In this document: in pieces, positions 15,023 through 22,681 of the stretch
Layout: each line of letters starts with the position of its first letter
How positions within the stretch are numbered: the first letter of the stretch is position 1
From: an uncultured Pseudomonadota bacterium
Lineage (GTDB): Bacteria; Pseudomonadota; Gammaproteobacteria; Xanthomonadales; Ahniellaceae
NCBI GenBank assembly: GCA_937996755.1
Contig: CALKUS010000077.1
Span: 1 to 33,355, forward strand
Length of the DNA stretch: 33,355 bases
Direction of reading: 5' to 3'
The notes under the pieces: model-generated
Databases searched by the model: none
Seen by the model: only the letters and a program-made list of their open reading frames with translations
What the model was told of the DNA's origin: nothing
Made by a program: the position numbers and the translations under genes

Positions 15023-15975
15023 GCGCCGTGCTGCATGCACCGTCGCCAGCGACGCCACGCATCGCGCTGATCGGCGCGGGGCGGGTGGGCCGCGCCTTGC
15101 TCGAGCGCATCGACGGCGTCGCGTACCTTGCAACCTCGCGCCGCGCGCATCGGGATGGCGCGACGCGCGACGGCCGCGTGGCGCCGGGCGTGCTGTTCGC
15201 GGAAACGAACGCGGCGCTCGCCGATTCCGCGCTGCCGCTGGTGGTGGACGCGACGGCGAGCGACGAGGTCGCGTCGCTGCACGCGGCATGGCTCGCGCGC
15301 GGCATCCACGTGGTGACGGCGAACAAGGCCGGCGTCGGCGCGTCGCTCGATCGCTGGTTCGCGATCGAGCGCGCGCGGACGCAGTCGGGCGCGCACTACG
15401 GCGACGCGGCGACCGTCGGCGCCGGGCTGCCCGTGCTGCGCACGCTGCGCCGGCTGCGCGCCGGCGGCGAGCGCCTGCATGCGCTCGCGGGCCAGCTCTC
15501 CGGATCGCTCGCGTGGATCTGCGACCGCCCTGCCGACGAGCCGCTGGCGACGCGCGTGCAGGCGGCGCAACGCGCCGGCCTCACCGAGCCCGATCCCGCC
15601 GAGGACCTCTCCGGCCAGGACGTGGCGCGCAAGCTGCTGGTGCTCGCGCGCTCGGCCGGCCATGCGCTCGAGCCGGCCGACGTGCGCGTCACGCCGGTGA
15701 CCGCGGACGCGTTCGCGGAAGCGCTGCGCGAGGCGCGCGCGAGCGATCGCGTCGTGCGCTACGTGGCGCGCATCGATGGCGTCGGAGGCTGTTCCGCCGG
15801 GCTGGAAACGCTTGCCAGGGACGATGCGCTCGCGGGCGCGAGCGGCAGCGACCTGCGCATCGCGATCCACTGCGATCGCTATCGCGTGCAGCCGCTCGTG
15901 CTGCAGGGCGCGGGCGCGGGGCCGGCCGTGACTGCCGCGGCGCTGCTCGACGACGTTCGCGCGGCGATGGTTTGA
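15019..15975 (+). CDS. Homoserine dehydrogenase
   Basis: The 318-residue enzyme reduces aspartate semialdehyde to homoserine, the substrate of MetX. The N-terminal NAD(P) fold shows RIALIGAGRVGRALL (GAGRVG at 19-24), and HVVTANKAGVG is the conserved cofactor/substrate segment. The catalytic domain has the LSGSLAWICD stretch and TEPDPAEDLSGQDVARKLLVLA, the hallmark of homoserine dehydrogenases like the C-terminal half of ThrA. There is no aspartokinase domain and no ACT domain, so it is a short form that may escape threonine feedback (inference). GAGG nine bases upstream and an ATGA overlap with metB mark the start. It completes a riboswitch-controlled pathway from aspartate semialdehyde to cystathionine. 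Confidence 0.9.
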   Translation: MSAVLHAPSPATPRIALIGAGRVGRALLERIDGVAYLATSRRAHRDGATRDGRVAPGVLFAETNAALADSALPLVVDATASDEVASLHAAWLARGIHVVTANKAGVGASLDRWFAIERARTQSGAHYGDAATVGAGLPVLRTLRRLRAGGERLHALAGQLSGSLAWICDRPADEPLATRVQAAQRAGLTEPDPAEDLSGQDVARKLLVLARSAGHALEPADVRVTPVTADAFAEALREARASDRVVRYVARIDGVGGCSAGLETLARDDALAGASGSDLRIAIHCDRYRVQPLVLQGAGAGPAVTAAALLDDVRAAMV

Positions 15976-17244
15976 TCAGGGCGCAACCGCGCCGTCGGCG
16001 GCGCCGTGCGCGCGACGCGCGAGCAGCGGCGTTTCCAGCGTTCGCGCGGGCGCACCGATGAGCCCCGCCGCGATCCGCTCGATGTCGCCGGTGGAAACCT
16101 TGCCGATCGCGACTAGTTCCGAAACGAGGTCGTCGATGTCGTGGCGGCCACCGCTGCGCTCGCGGATCTCGCCGTCCAGCCGTTGCAGCAGCAACACGGC
16201 GCTCGCGGTGCGCGCACCGCTGCTGCGGCTCGTGTGCAGCGACGTCACGTGGCGCGCGCGGCGCTCGAGGCCGGCGACGATGCGCGCATGGCGCGCGGCG
16301 CCGAGCGCGCCGCTGCGCCGGCGCAGCTCGAGCGAGTAGTACTCGGCCACGCCTTCGACGATCCAGTCGGCGCCGGGTTCCGCGCGCAGGCGCGTGGTCG
16401 CATGCGTGAGCTCGTGCAGCACCGGGCTCGTGCCGTCGTGGTCCACGACCGGGCGATCGGCGTGCAGCCAGAACGAGCGCGGCGCCGACAGGCCGCCGCG
16501 CCACATGGGGTCGCCGGCGCGCACGATCAGCAGCTTGCGCGGCAGCACGGGAAACGCCGCGCGCGCCTCGGGCAGCGCGCGGTCGAGCATCGCGACGACG
16601 TCCTCGCGTGCGGCCGCGTCCTCGCGCGGCGCGGCGACGACCACTTCCATGCCGTCGACCTGCTCGCGCTGGATGCCCACGTCGCCCGCGATCATCCAGC
16701 CCACCGGGCGATCGAAGCGCCGGCCCGGGTCGGACACGATCCACTCGCCGTCGCGCTTCTCGTACGGCGTCGCGACGTGGCGCCAGCCTTCCGGCAGCTC
16801 GAAGCGCAGCCGCGAGCGGGAGCGCGAGCCGATCGTCGCGCGCACGCGCGCCGGCGGCACGAGGTCGTCGCCGCGCAGCACTACCCATTCGTCGGTGATG
16901 CGCGAGTCGTACGCGCCGTTCTCGCGTTGCGTGCCGATGCGGTAGTCGTACTCGAGTCGGCCGCCTTCGTGCGGCACGTGCCAGGTCAGCGTTTCGCCGT
17001 CGCGCTCGAGCGCACCGTCCGCGGAACGCACGACGTAGCGCGCCGGGTCCATGGCGAAATCCATGCGCGTCGGCCGACCGGTGCCGGGCGCCACGGCCAC
17101 CGTGACGCGCGCAGCCTCCTGCGCCGGCCGGAACCGGACGAGGTAGTCGACGTCGTAGCGTCGCGCGGCGTGCGCCGGCGTCGCGGCCATCAGCAGCGCG
17201 GCGCAGGCGAGGAGAAACGGGCGTCCCATGCTCCCGGGGCACAT
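15976..17244 (-). CDS. Exported zinc metallopeptidase-like protein (HEXXH, M1/M61-like)
   Basis: The 422-residue protein has a signal peptide (FLLACAALLMAATPAHA) and an N-terminal beta-sandwich like that of M61/M1 peptidases (RYDVDYLVRF, RLEYDYRIGT, RLRFELPEGW). The zinc site is VLHELTHATTRL with His277, Glu278 and His281, and a third ligand candidate Glu297 in DWIVEGVAEYYS. The spacing between HEXXH and this Glu is shorter than in classical M1 enzymes, so it is an unassigned gluzincin relative. There is an alternative start at 17229 (MGRPFLL) that gives an equally good signal peptide; neither has a well-spaced ribosome site. Its stop directly abuts that of the homoserine dehydrogenase, in a convergent TGATCA. 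Confidence 0.7.
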   Translation of the reverse strand: MCPGSMGRPFLLACAALLMAATPAHAARRYDVDYLVRFRPAQEAARVTVAVAPGTGRPTRMDFAMDPARYVVRSADGALERDGETLTWHVPHEGGRLEYDYRIGTQRENGAYDSRITDEWVVLRGDDLVPPARVRATIGSRSRSRLRFELPEGWRHVATPYEKRDGEWIVSDPGRRFDRPVGWMIAGDVGIQREQVDGMEVVVAAPREDAAAREDVVAMLDRALPEARAAFPVLPRKLLIVRAGDPMWRGGLSAPRSFWLHADRPVVDHDGTSPVLHELTHATTRLRAEPGADWIVEGVAEYYSLELRRRSGALGAARHARIVAGLERRARHVTSLHTSRSSGARTASAVLLLQRLDGEIRERSGGRHDIDDLVSELVAIGKVSTGDIERIAAGLIGAPARTLETPLLARRAHGAADGAVAP

Positions 17245-17481
17245 GCAACAAAAAGGCCGGCGATTCTAGCCAGCCCGTAGCCGGAAACGAAGCCCGCGCG
17301 GGCAACGGACGCCGCGCGCAGGGTATCGGCGCCCGATCGCGGCCCGGCTTCGGGCATTGCAGTGTCGTGCCAGCTCACTGTTAGCGCGCCGACGGCGCCT
17401 GCGCCAATGGGATCAAGGGGCAATTTGCGGCGGGCCGCCGACGCACGAGCATGGCGTCCGAACCTGGCCTCGGAGGCATGC

Positions 17482-18267
17482 ATGGAAACGCGTGAAATCT
17501 TTCGGATGCAGCGTCGTCGGAGCGCCGTGCTCGCATTCGTGGCACTGCTCGGCGTGCAGACGACGGTGCTGGCTGCCGGCAACGAGGCGGCAATTTCGCC
17601 GGGTGCGCGCGGCGTCATGGAACGCATGACGGCGTTCATGGCGAAGCAGGCGACGTTTGCGATCGCCAGCGATGTCACGCGCGACGAGGTGGCAGCCTAC
17701 GGCTACAAGCTCCAGCACCAGGAACACGCGGACATCGTGGTGCAGCGTCCTGCACGGTTACGCGCCTCGATCGTGGGCGACCTCGCCGACCGCACCATCG
17801 TGTACGACGGCCGGAATCTCGCGATGTACGCGCCGGAAGACCGTGCCTACGTGCGGATCGCGGCGCCCGATACGCTCGCCGCCCTGCTCGATGGGCTGCT
17901 CGATGCAGGCGTCGACCTGCCGCTCGCCGACGTGTTGTTCCAGGCGACCGAAGGAACGCTGACGGATGGCGTCGAGCGTGGTGTCCAGATCGGCACCGCG
18001 ACGATCGACGGAGAGCTTTGCGACCACCTCGCTTTCAGACACCCGAACGTGGACTGGCAATTGTGGGTCGCCCGCGGTGACCGTCCGCTTCCGCGCAAGC
18101 TCGTGATCACGACCAGATACGAGGTGGGCGAACCGCAGTTCCAGGCGACGCTGCGCTGGGACCTCGCACCGAAGATCGACGCCGGAACGTTCGCGTTCGA
18201 CGCGCCGGACGGCAGCGTCGAGATCTCGTTCGACAACACCGCCGCGCTGCGCGGCGGCGCCCGATGA
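17482..18267 (+). CDS. Exported DUF2092 family protein (LolA/LolB-like fold)
   Basis: The 261-residue protein starts at the ATG at 17482, which has a strong GGAGG five bases upstream; longer frames from 17362 read through a basic non-coding-like stretch. Residues about 11-32 form a signal sequence (SAVLAFVALLGVQTTVLAAG). The mature part follows the DUF2092 pattern: MTAFMAKQATFAIASDV, GYKLQHQEHADIVVQRPARLRASI, VYDGRNLAMYAPEDRAYVRI and a beta-rich end. This family is thought to share the LolA-like half-barrel fold and is periplasmic; its role is not known. It is the first gene of the plus-strand envelope series and overlaps or abuts the repeat protein gene. Confidence 0.75.
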   Translation: METREIFRMQRRRSAVLAFVALLGVQTTVLAAGNEAAISPGARGVMERMTAFMAKQATFAIASDVTRDEVAAYGYKLQHQEHADIVVQRPARLRASIVGDLADRTIVYDGRNLAMYAPEDRAYVRIAAPDTLAALLDGLLDAGVDLPLADVLFQATEGTLTDGVERGVQIGTATIDGELCDHLAFRHPNVDWQLWVARGDRPLPRKLVITTRYEVGEPQFQATLRWDLAPKIDAGTFAFDAPDGSVEISFDNTAALRGGAR

Positions 18268-18287
18268 ACATCAAGGGGCCACTTGAA

Positions 18288-18869
18288 ATGAAAATCGCAC
18301 TGTCACTGTTCCGCGCGACTCGCGCTGCGGCGCTCGCGTTGCCTCTGCTGTGCGCGGCGCAGCTGGTGTGGTCGTCGCCAGCGCAGGCGCGCGGGGGCCG
18401 GCTCGCCCAGAGTTCGGTCGCATCGTCGAGCCACGGCGCCGCGCGAACCCAGCGCGCTTCCGCCGGGCAATCCAGCAATCGCGCCGGCAACGCTTCGAAC
18501 GTGGGCAATCGAACCAACGTCGGCAACGACGTCCGCGCCAACAACGACGTTCGCGCCGGCAACGACGTCCGGGTCGGCAACGACGTCAATATCGGCAACG
18601 ACGTGAATATCGGAAATGACGTCGACATCGACGTCGATGTGGACCATGGCTGGGGCCACGGCTGGGACGACCATCCGGTCGCGGCCGCCGTCGCGATCGG
18701 TGCGGTGGCGGTGACGACGGCAGCCGTCGTCGGCTCGTACTACTACGCACTGCCTCCTGGCTGCACGGTCGTGTATCGAAACGGCATCCGCTACCAGTAC
18801 TGCGGATCCGTCTACTACTCGCAGACGTGGCACGGCAACGACGTCGTGTACGTCGTCGTCAATCCCTGA
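18288..18869 (+). CDS. Exported protein with tandem GNDV hexapeptide repeats
   Basis: The 193-residue protein (start MKIALSLFRA) has a signal peptide ending in SPAQA. Residues about 72-119 are eight hexads of the form (V/I/A)-G-N-D-V-(R/N/D), ending in DVDIDVDVD. Then come HGWGHGWDDHPV, a hydrophobic stretch AAVAIGAVAVTTAAVVGSYYY, and a Cys pair in PPGCTVVYRNGIRYQYCGS, ending YVVVNP. I recognise this layout from unnamed proteins found beside DUF2092 genes, but no function is known. The start at 18288 is preferred because AAGGGG lies nine bases upstream; an ATG at 18264 overlapping the DUF2092 stop (ATGA) would add eight residues and is also possible. A beta-solenoid or metal-binding role is speculation. 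Confidence 0.75.
   Translation: MKIALSLFRATRAAALALPLLCAAQLVWSSPAQARGGRLAQSSVASSSHGAARTQRASAGQSSNRAGNASNVGNRTNVGNDVRANNDVRAGNDVRVGNDVNIGNDVNIGNDVDIDVDVDHGWGHGWDDHPVAAAVAIGAVAVTTAAVVGSYYYALPPGCTVVYRNGIRYQYCGSVYYSQTWHGNDVVYVVVNP
18501..18644 (+). repeat. Eight 18-bp tandem repeats encoding GNDV hexapeptides
   Basis: Units begin at 18501 and follow every 18 bases (18519, 18537, 18555, 18573, 18591, 18609, 18627). The core is GGCAACGACGT, kept in units 2, 4, 5 and 6, with drift at both ends (first and last units least alike). They sit in frame inside the repeat protein gene, so change in copy number would leave the frame intact. Confidence 0.9.
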
Positions 18870-18888
18870 TATCCGACGGAGCCCCACC

Positions 18889-19608
18889 ATGCGTTGGCGA
18901 CTCGCCGCACTCGCACTCCTCGCGACATTCTCCGCCTCCGTCCAGGCGACGGACTGGGATTGGACCTTCGCACCCTATCTCTGGGCTGCGTCCGTCACGA
19001 CCGACCTTCGCGAGGATGTTCCGCCGGTGCCGAACGAATCCTCGTTCTCCGATGTCGTCGACAAGCTGGACTTCGCTTTCCAGGGTCACCTGGAAGGACA
19101 GGGGGACCGCTTCGGCGCCATGCTGGACGTTTCCTATCTCGCGCTTTCGGACGATCGCTCCTTCGGCAGCTTCGACACCGAATCGTCGGTAAACGTCACG
19201 ATGACCGAGATCGCAGGCGTATGGAACGTCGATCCCGCACGTTACGAGGGACTGGACCTGATCGTCGGCCTGCGCCACACGGTGGCGGACGCGGACTTCG
19301 ACATCCGCCCGCAGGCGGCTCCGCTTCCTGATGTGCGGGTCGGCATCGACCAGTCCTACACCGACGTCATGGTCGGCGCGCGATATACCGCGCAGCTGTC
19401 GGACCGCTGGAGCATCGTCACCCGTGCGGACGGCAGCTGGGGCGACAACGATGGCGCGGTGAACCTGAGCGCGATGCTCGGCCGCCGTTTCGCGTCCGGC
19501 ACGCTGTTGTTCGGGTATCGCTACCTCGCGACCGACCTGTCGGAGGCCGGAACCGAAGTCGACTTGACCATGCACGGGCCCATCGTCGCCTTCGCATTCG
19601 GTCTCTGA
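18889..19608 (+). CDS. Outer-membrane beta-barrel protein
   Basis: The 239-residue protein has a signal peptide (MRWRLAALALLATFSASVQA) and a mature part with the alternating hydrophobic/polar strands and aromatic girdle of a small barrel: DWDWTFAPYLWAASVTTDL, FAFQGHLEGQGDRFGAMLDVSYLAL, VNVTMTEIAGVWNV, DLIVGLRHTVADADFDI, SYTDVMVGARYTAQL, LLFGYRYLATDL, and a C-terminal VAFAFGL. Ending in Leu after an aromatic strand is close to the outer-membrane sorting signal. The fold class is clear; ligand and function are not known. GGAG lies eight bases before the ATG. It starts 19 bases after the repeat protein and 15 bases before the sulfatase, so all are probably in one operon. Confidence 0.75.
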   Translation: MRWRLAALALLATFSASVQATDWDWTFAPYLWAASVTTDLREDVPPVPNESSFSDVVDKLDFAFQGHLEGQGDRFGAMLDVSYLALSDDRSFGSFDTESSVNVTMTEIAGVWNVDPARYEGLDLIVGLRHTVADADFDIRPQAAPLPDVRVGIDQSYTDVMVGARYTAQLSDRWSIVTRADGSWGDNDGAVNLSAMLGRRFASGTLLFGYRYLATDLSEAGTEVDLTMHGPIVAFAFGL

Positions 19609-19623
19609 GCCCGGAGAGTCCCC

Positions 19624-21411
19624 ATGAACGAAACGAAGCAGCAGGAATCGGTCTCGCGCAGGGACTTCCTGAAGGCATCCGGCCTTTCGGCGCTCGCGCT
19701 GGGCGCAGGCAGCGGGCTCGCGGCGGCGGTGCAGGCGGGAAGCACGGGCGCAGCGCGCGGTGGCGGCCAGCCGCAGGCCGGCCCGTACAACATCCTTTTC
19801 GTGCTGCTCGACCAGGAGCGATTCTTCCGGCCCGGCGAGCTGCCGCGCGGCTTCAGCCTGCCGGCCCACGAGCGACTCGCGCGACAGGGCACGCGCTTCC
19901 GCAACCACCGAATCAATTCGTGCGTCTGCACGCCGTCGCGCTCGACGATCTATACGGGTCGACACATCCAGCAGACGCGGATGTTCGACAACACGAACTT
20001 CCCGTGGATCTCCAGCCTGTCGCCGGAAATGCGAACCATGGGCGACATGCTGCGCGACGCAGGCTACTACACGGCCTACAAGGGAAAGTGGCACCTCACG
20101 AAGGAATTCGAAACGGTCAACAAGCTGGGCACGCCGTCGAAGATCTTCACTGCCGAGATGGAGGAATACGGCTTCTCGGACTACTTCGGCATCGGCGACA
20201 TCATCGCGCACACGCGGGGCGGTTACCTGCACGACGGCGTGATCTCGGCGATGGGGCAGAGCTGGTTGCGCGGCAAGGGGCGCGACCTGGCGGCCGAAGG
20301 CAAGCCTTGGTTCCTCGCGGTGAACCTCGTGAACCCGCACGACGTGATGTTCTACGACACCGACGCGCCAGGGACGCCCGTGAATCGCAGGCGTGGCATC
20401 ACCGAAGTTGCGCGCGACCCGGCCGATCCCCTGTATGCCAGGCAGTGGCGGTTCGACCTGCCGCGCAGCCACGGACAGGCGATCGACGCCGCCGGCAGGC
20501 CTGCCGCGCACCGGGACTTCCTGGCGTCGCACGACGCGCTCGTGGGCAGGATTCCCGACGAGCCGGATCGCTGGCACCGCCGGCACAACTACTACCTCAA
20601 CTGCATCCGCGACGCCGATCGCAACATCGCCGCGCTGCTCGACGAGCTGGACGCCTCGGGACTCGCAGATCGCACAGTGGTGGTGCTGACCGCGGACCAC
20701 GGTGACATGGACGGCGCGCACAAACTGCATGCGAAAGGCGCCGTCTCCTACCGCGAGCAGAACAACGTGCCGTTGTACATCGTTCATCCGGCGCTGCGCG
20801 GAGGGCGGGAGGTGGACGCGGTGACGACGCATGTCGACCTCGCGCCGACACTCGTCGCCTTCAGCGGCGCGGACGCGGGAACGCGCGCGCAGATCACGAA
20901 GGGACTGCCGGGGAAGGACCTTTCCGGCGTGCTCGCCGCTGCGGACACGCCGGCGGTCGATGCGGTCCGCGAAGGCGCACTGTTCTGCTACAACATGTTC
21001 GCGTACATCGACGGCCCGTTCCTCCAGAAGGCAGCGGACTTCATCAACGCAGGAAACGATCCGAAGAAGCTGAAGGACTCGGGGCTCAAGCCGGACCTCA
21101 TGAAGCGGGGCGCAGTGCGTTCCGTGTTCGACGGGCGCTACGTGTACGCGCGGTACTTCTCGCCGAAAGAACACAATCGGCCGACCAGCCTCGAAGAGAT
21201 CAAGCGCTACAACGACGTCGAGCTTTTCGATACTAAGCAGGATCCGGACGAAACCGACAATCTCGCCGCGTCGAATTCCGAGCTGCTTCTCGCGATGAAC
21301 GAGAAGTTGAATCGCCTGATCGACGCCGAGGTCGGCGAAGATCGCGGACAGATGCTGCCCGGCGGAATCGATGCGGGTTGGGAAGTCAACGCCGAGACGA
21401 TGGCGCCATGA
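19624..21411 (+). CDS. Tat-exported sulfatase (formylglycine-dependent family)
   Basis: The 595-residue protein begins with a twin-arginine signal (SRRDFLKASGLSALALGAGSG region, 11-30). The alkaline phosphatase-like sulfatase fold follows: NILFVLLDQERFF with metal ligand Asp63, the modification motif CTPSRSTIYTGRH with Cys102 that would become formylglycine, YKGKWHL (about 152-158), NLVNPHD, and ADHGDMDGAHKLHAKG with Asp358-His359. These hallmarks mean an active enzyme is likely, given a maturase elsewhere in the genome (none in this window). The substrate, a sulfate ester or perhaps a phosphonate/phosphate ester, cannot be told. GGAG lies eight bases upstream of the ATG. It follows the barrel gene closely and precedes two regulators. 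Confidence 0.88.
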   Translation: MNETKQQESVSRRDFLKASGLSALALGAGSGLAAAVQAGSTGAARGGGQPQAGPYNILFVLLDQERFFRPGELPRGFSLPAHERLARQGTRFRNHRINSCVCTPSRSTIYTGRHIQQTRMFDNTNFPWISSLSPEMRTMGDMLRDAGYYTAYKGKWHLTKEFETVNKLGTPSKIFTAEMEEYGFSDYFGIGDIIAHTRGGYLHDGVISAMGQSWLRGKGRDLAAEGKPWFLAVNLVNPHDVMFYDTDAPGTPVNRRRGITEVARDPADPLYARQWRFDLPRSHGQAIDAAGRPAAHRDFLASHDALVGRIPDEPDRWHRRHNYYLNCIRDADRNIAALLDELDASGLADRTVVVLTADHGDMDGAHKLHAKGAVSYREQNNVPLYIVHPALRGGREVDAVTTHVDLAPTLVAFSGADAGTRAQITKGLPGKDLSGVLAAADTPAVDAVREGALFCYNMFAYIDGPFLQKAADFINAGNDPKKLKDSGLKPDLMKRGAVRSVFDGRYVYARYFSPKEHNRPTSLEEIKRYNDVELFDTKQDPDETDNLAASNSELLLAMNEKLNRLIDAEVGEDRGQMLPGGIDAGWEVNAETMAP

Positions 21412-21438
21412 GCCAGCCGTGACTGGGGAGCCCGCCCC

Positions 21439-21467
21439 TTGAACAACACTGTCGGATGCGGCATAGA
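21439..21467 (+). promoter_or_regulatory. Possible promoter ahead of the FixJ-type regulator gene
   Basis: TTGAAC (21439-21444) and CATAGA (21462-21467) are separated by 17 bases in the short gap after the sulfatase gene. They are moderate matches only, and read-through from the sulfatase gene is equally possible. Confidence 0.3.
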
Positions 21468-21501
21468 GGTGCGTATCCGGGCGCGCCTGGAGGCGTCGGC
21501 C

Positions 21502-22143
21502 ATGCGATCGACCGATTCGCCCGAGCTCGCGATCGTGTACGTCGTCGACGATGACGGCGACGTGCGCGACGCGCTGGGTCGCCTGTTGCGCTCCGCCGGC
21601 TGGACGGTCGTCGCCTTCGCCGAGGGACAGGCGTTCCTCGACGCACTCGACGACGCGCGGCCCGGCTGCCTCCTGCTCGACGTCGCGATGCCTGGCCTGA
21701 CCGGACCGCAGGTGCACGAAGAGCTGCGCGCGCGCGGCGCATCGCTGCCGGTGCTGTTCCTGACCGGCAACGGCTGCGTCGCGGACGGCGTGCGCGCCAT
21801 GAAGCGCGGAGCCGTGGATTATCTCGAGAAGCCGGTGGACGCCGATGCCTTGCTTCCGGCGGTCGCTGCTGCAGTCCACCGGCATGTGCGGATGCGCGCG
21901 CATGCTCGCCGCATCGAGGACATCGAGCGACGCCTTGCGCAACTCACGTCCCGTGAGCGCGAGGTCCTGGAGCTCGTCGTCGCTGGACGACTGAACAAGC
22001 AGATCGCCGGCAGCCTGCATATCGCCGACAGGACAGTGAAAGTGCATCGCGGTCGCGCGATGCAGAAGATGGGCGTGCGCACGCTGGCCGATCTGGTGCA
22101 CTTGTGGGATGCCTGGCGCGCGGAGCAGAGCGGCGCGGGCTGA
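21502..22143 (+). CDS. FixJ/NarL-type response regulator (receiver plus LuxR HTH)
   Basis: The 213-residue protein has a receiver domain with the acidic pair VVDDDGD (14-20), phospho-acceptor Asp60 in CLLLDVAMPG, and the Lys of DYLEKPVDA, then a LuxR-type helix-turn-helix in the last 65 residues (LTSREREVLELVVAGRLNKQIA, ADRTVKVHRGRAMQKMGV). That is the FixJ arrangement. Start at 21502 is chosen for GGAGG eight bases upstream; a start at 21439 would add a leader with no domain. It should be phosphorylated by the PAS histidine kinase five genes or so downstream and would control nearby envelope genes; this is inference from context. Confidence 0.88.
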   Translation: MRSTDSPELAIVYVVDDDGDVRDALGRLLRSAGWTVVAFAEGQAFLDALDDARPGCLLLDVAMPGLTGPQVHEELRARGASLPVLFLTGNGCVADGVRAMKRGAVDYLEKPVDADALLPAVAAAVHRHVRMRAHARRIEDIERRLAQLTSREREVLELVVAGRLNKQIAGSLHIADRTVKVHRGRAMQKMGVRTLADLVHLWDAWRAEQSGAG

Positions 22144-22294
22144 CGTTCGGCAGTGCGCGCTCGTGTAGGCACAAGGTCCCATTTCGCCGAGCCCGGTAGC
22201 CATCGACACTGGCGCGGCGATCCGGGCGTCAACGCACGGCCAGCGTTCCGGCGGCGCTGGACGCAGGCCGGAAACCGACTCGGAACTGGACGCC

Positions 22295-22681
22295 ATGGCC
22301 AACGATGCTCCACTGATCGTTTACATCGTGGACGATGACGAGGCCGTGCGTACCGGCTTCGCGCGACTCATCCGTTCGGCCGGCCTCGATGCACGGCCCT
22401 ATGCGTCGGCGGAAACCTTCTTCGCCGAAGTGACCGATGCACCGGGCGGTTGTGTGCTGCTGGACATCACGATGCCGCGGATGTCCGGACCGCAGGTGCA
22501 ACAGCAGCTCACCGCACGCGGCATCGGACTGCCCGTGATCACCGTTTCGGCGAAGGATGACGACGACACGCGAGCCTGGGCGCGCGCGCTCGGCGCGCGG
22601 CTTTTCCTCAGCAAGCCGGTCGACGACCAGGCATTGCTCGACGCCATCAGCTGGGTAACCGACACGCGGGGGCAGCGTTGA
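22295..22681 (+). CDS. Stand-alone receiver domain protein
   Basis: The 128-residue protein is a single receiver: IVDDDEA (11-17), phospho-acceptor Asp57 in VLLDITMPRMSG, Ser84 in ITVSAKDD and Lys106 in FLSKPVDD. There is no output domain. It is related to the receiver of the upstream FixJ-type protein (same GPQV block after the acceptor), so a duplication is likely. Single receivers may act as phosphate sinks, phosphorelay intermediates or protein-binding switches. It is preceded by a 151-base gap without a visible gene. Its TGA overlaps the ATG of the next gene by one base (TGATG), which couples them. Confidence 0.88.
   Translation: MANDAPLIVYIVDDDEAVRTGFARLIRSAGLDARPYASAETFFAEVTDAPGGCVLLDITMPRMSGPQVQQQLTARGIGLPVITVSAKDDDDTRAWARALGARLFLSKPVDDQALLDAISWVTDTRGQR

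Noticed and set aside
18501..18644. CRISPR-like array
   Set aside because: The 18-base units are directly adjacent without spacers and keep one reading frame inside a secreted protein gene.
18859..22302. 1147-codon minus-strand open frame
   Set aside because: It runs antisense to the barrel, sulfatase and regulator genes, all of which have clear signal, catalytic or receiver motifs and ribosome sites. Long antisense frames are usual at this GC content.
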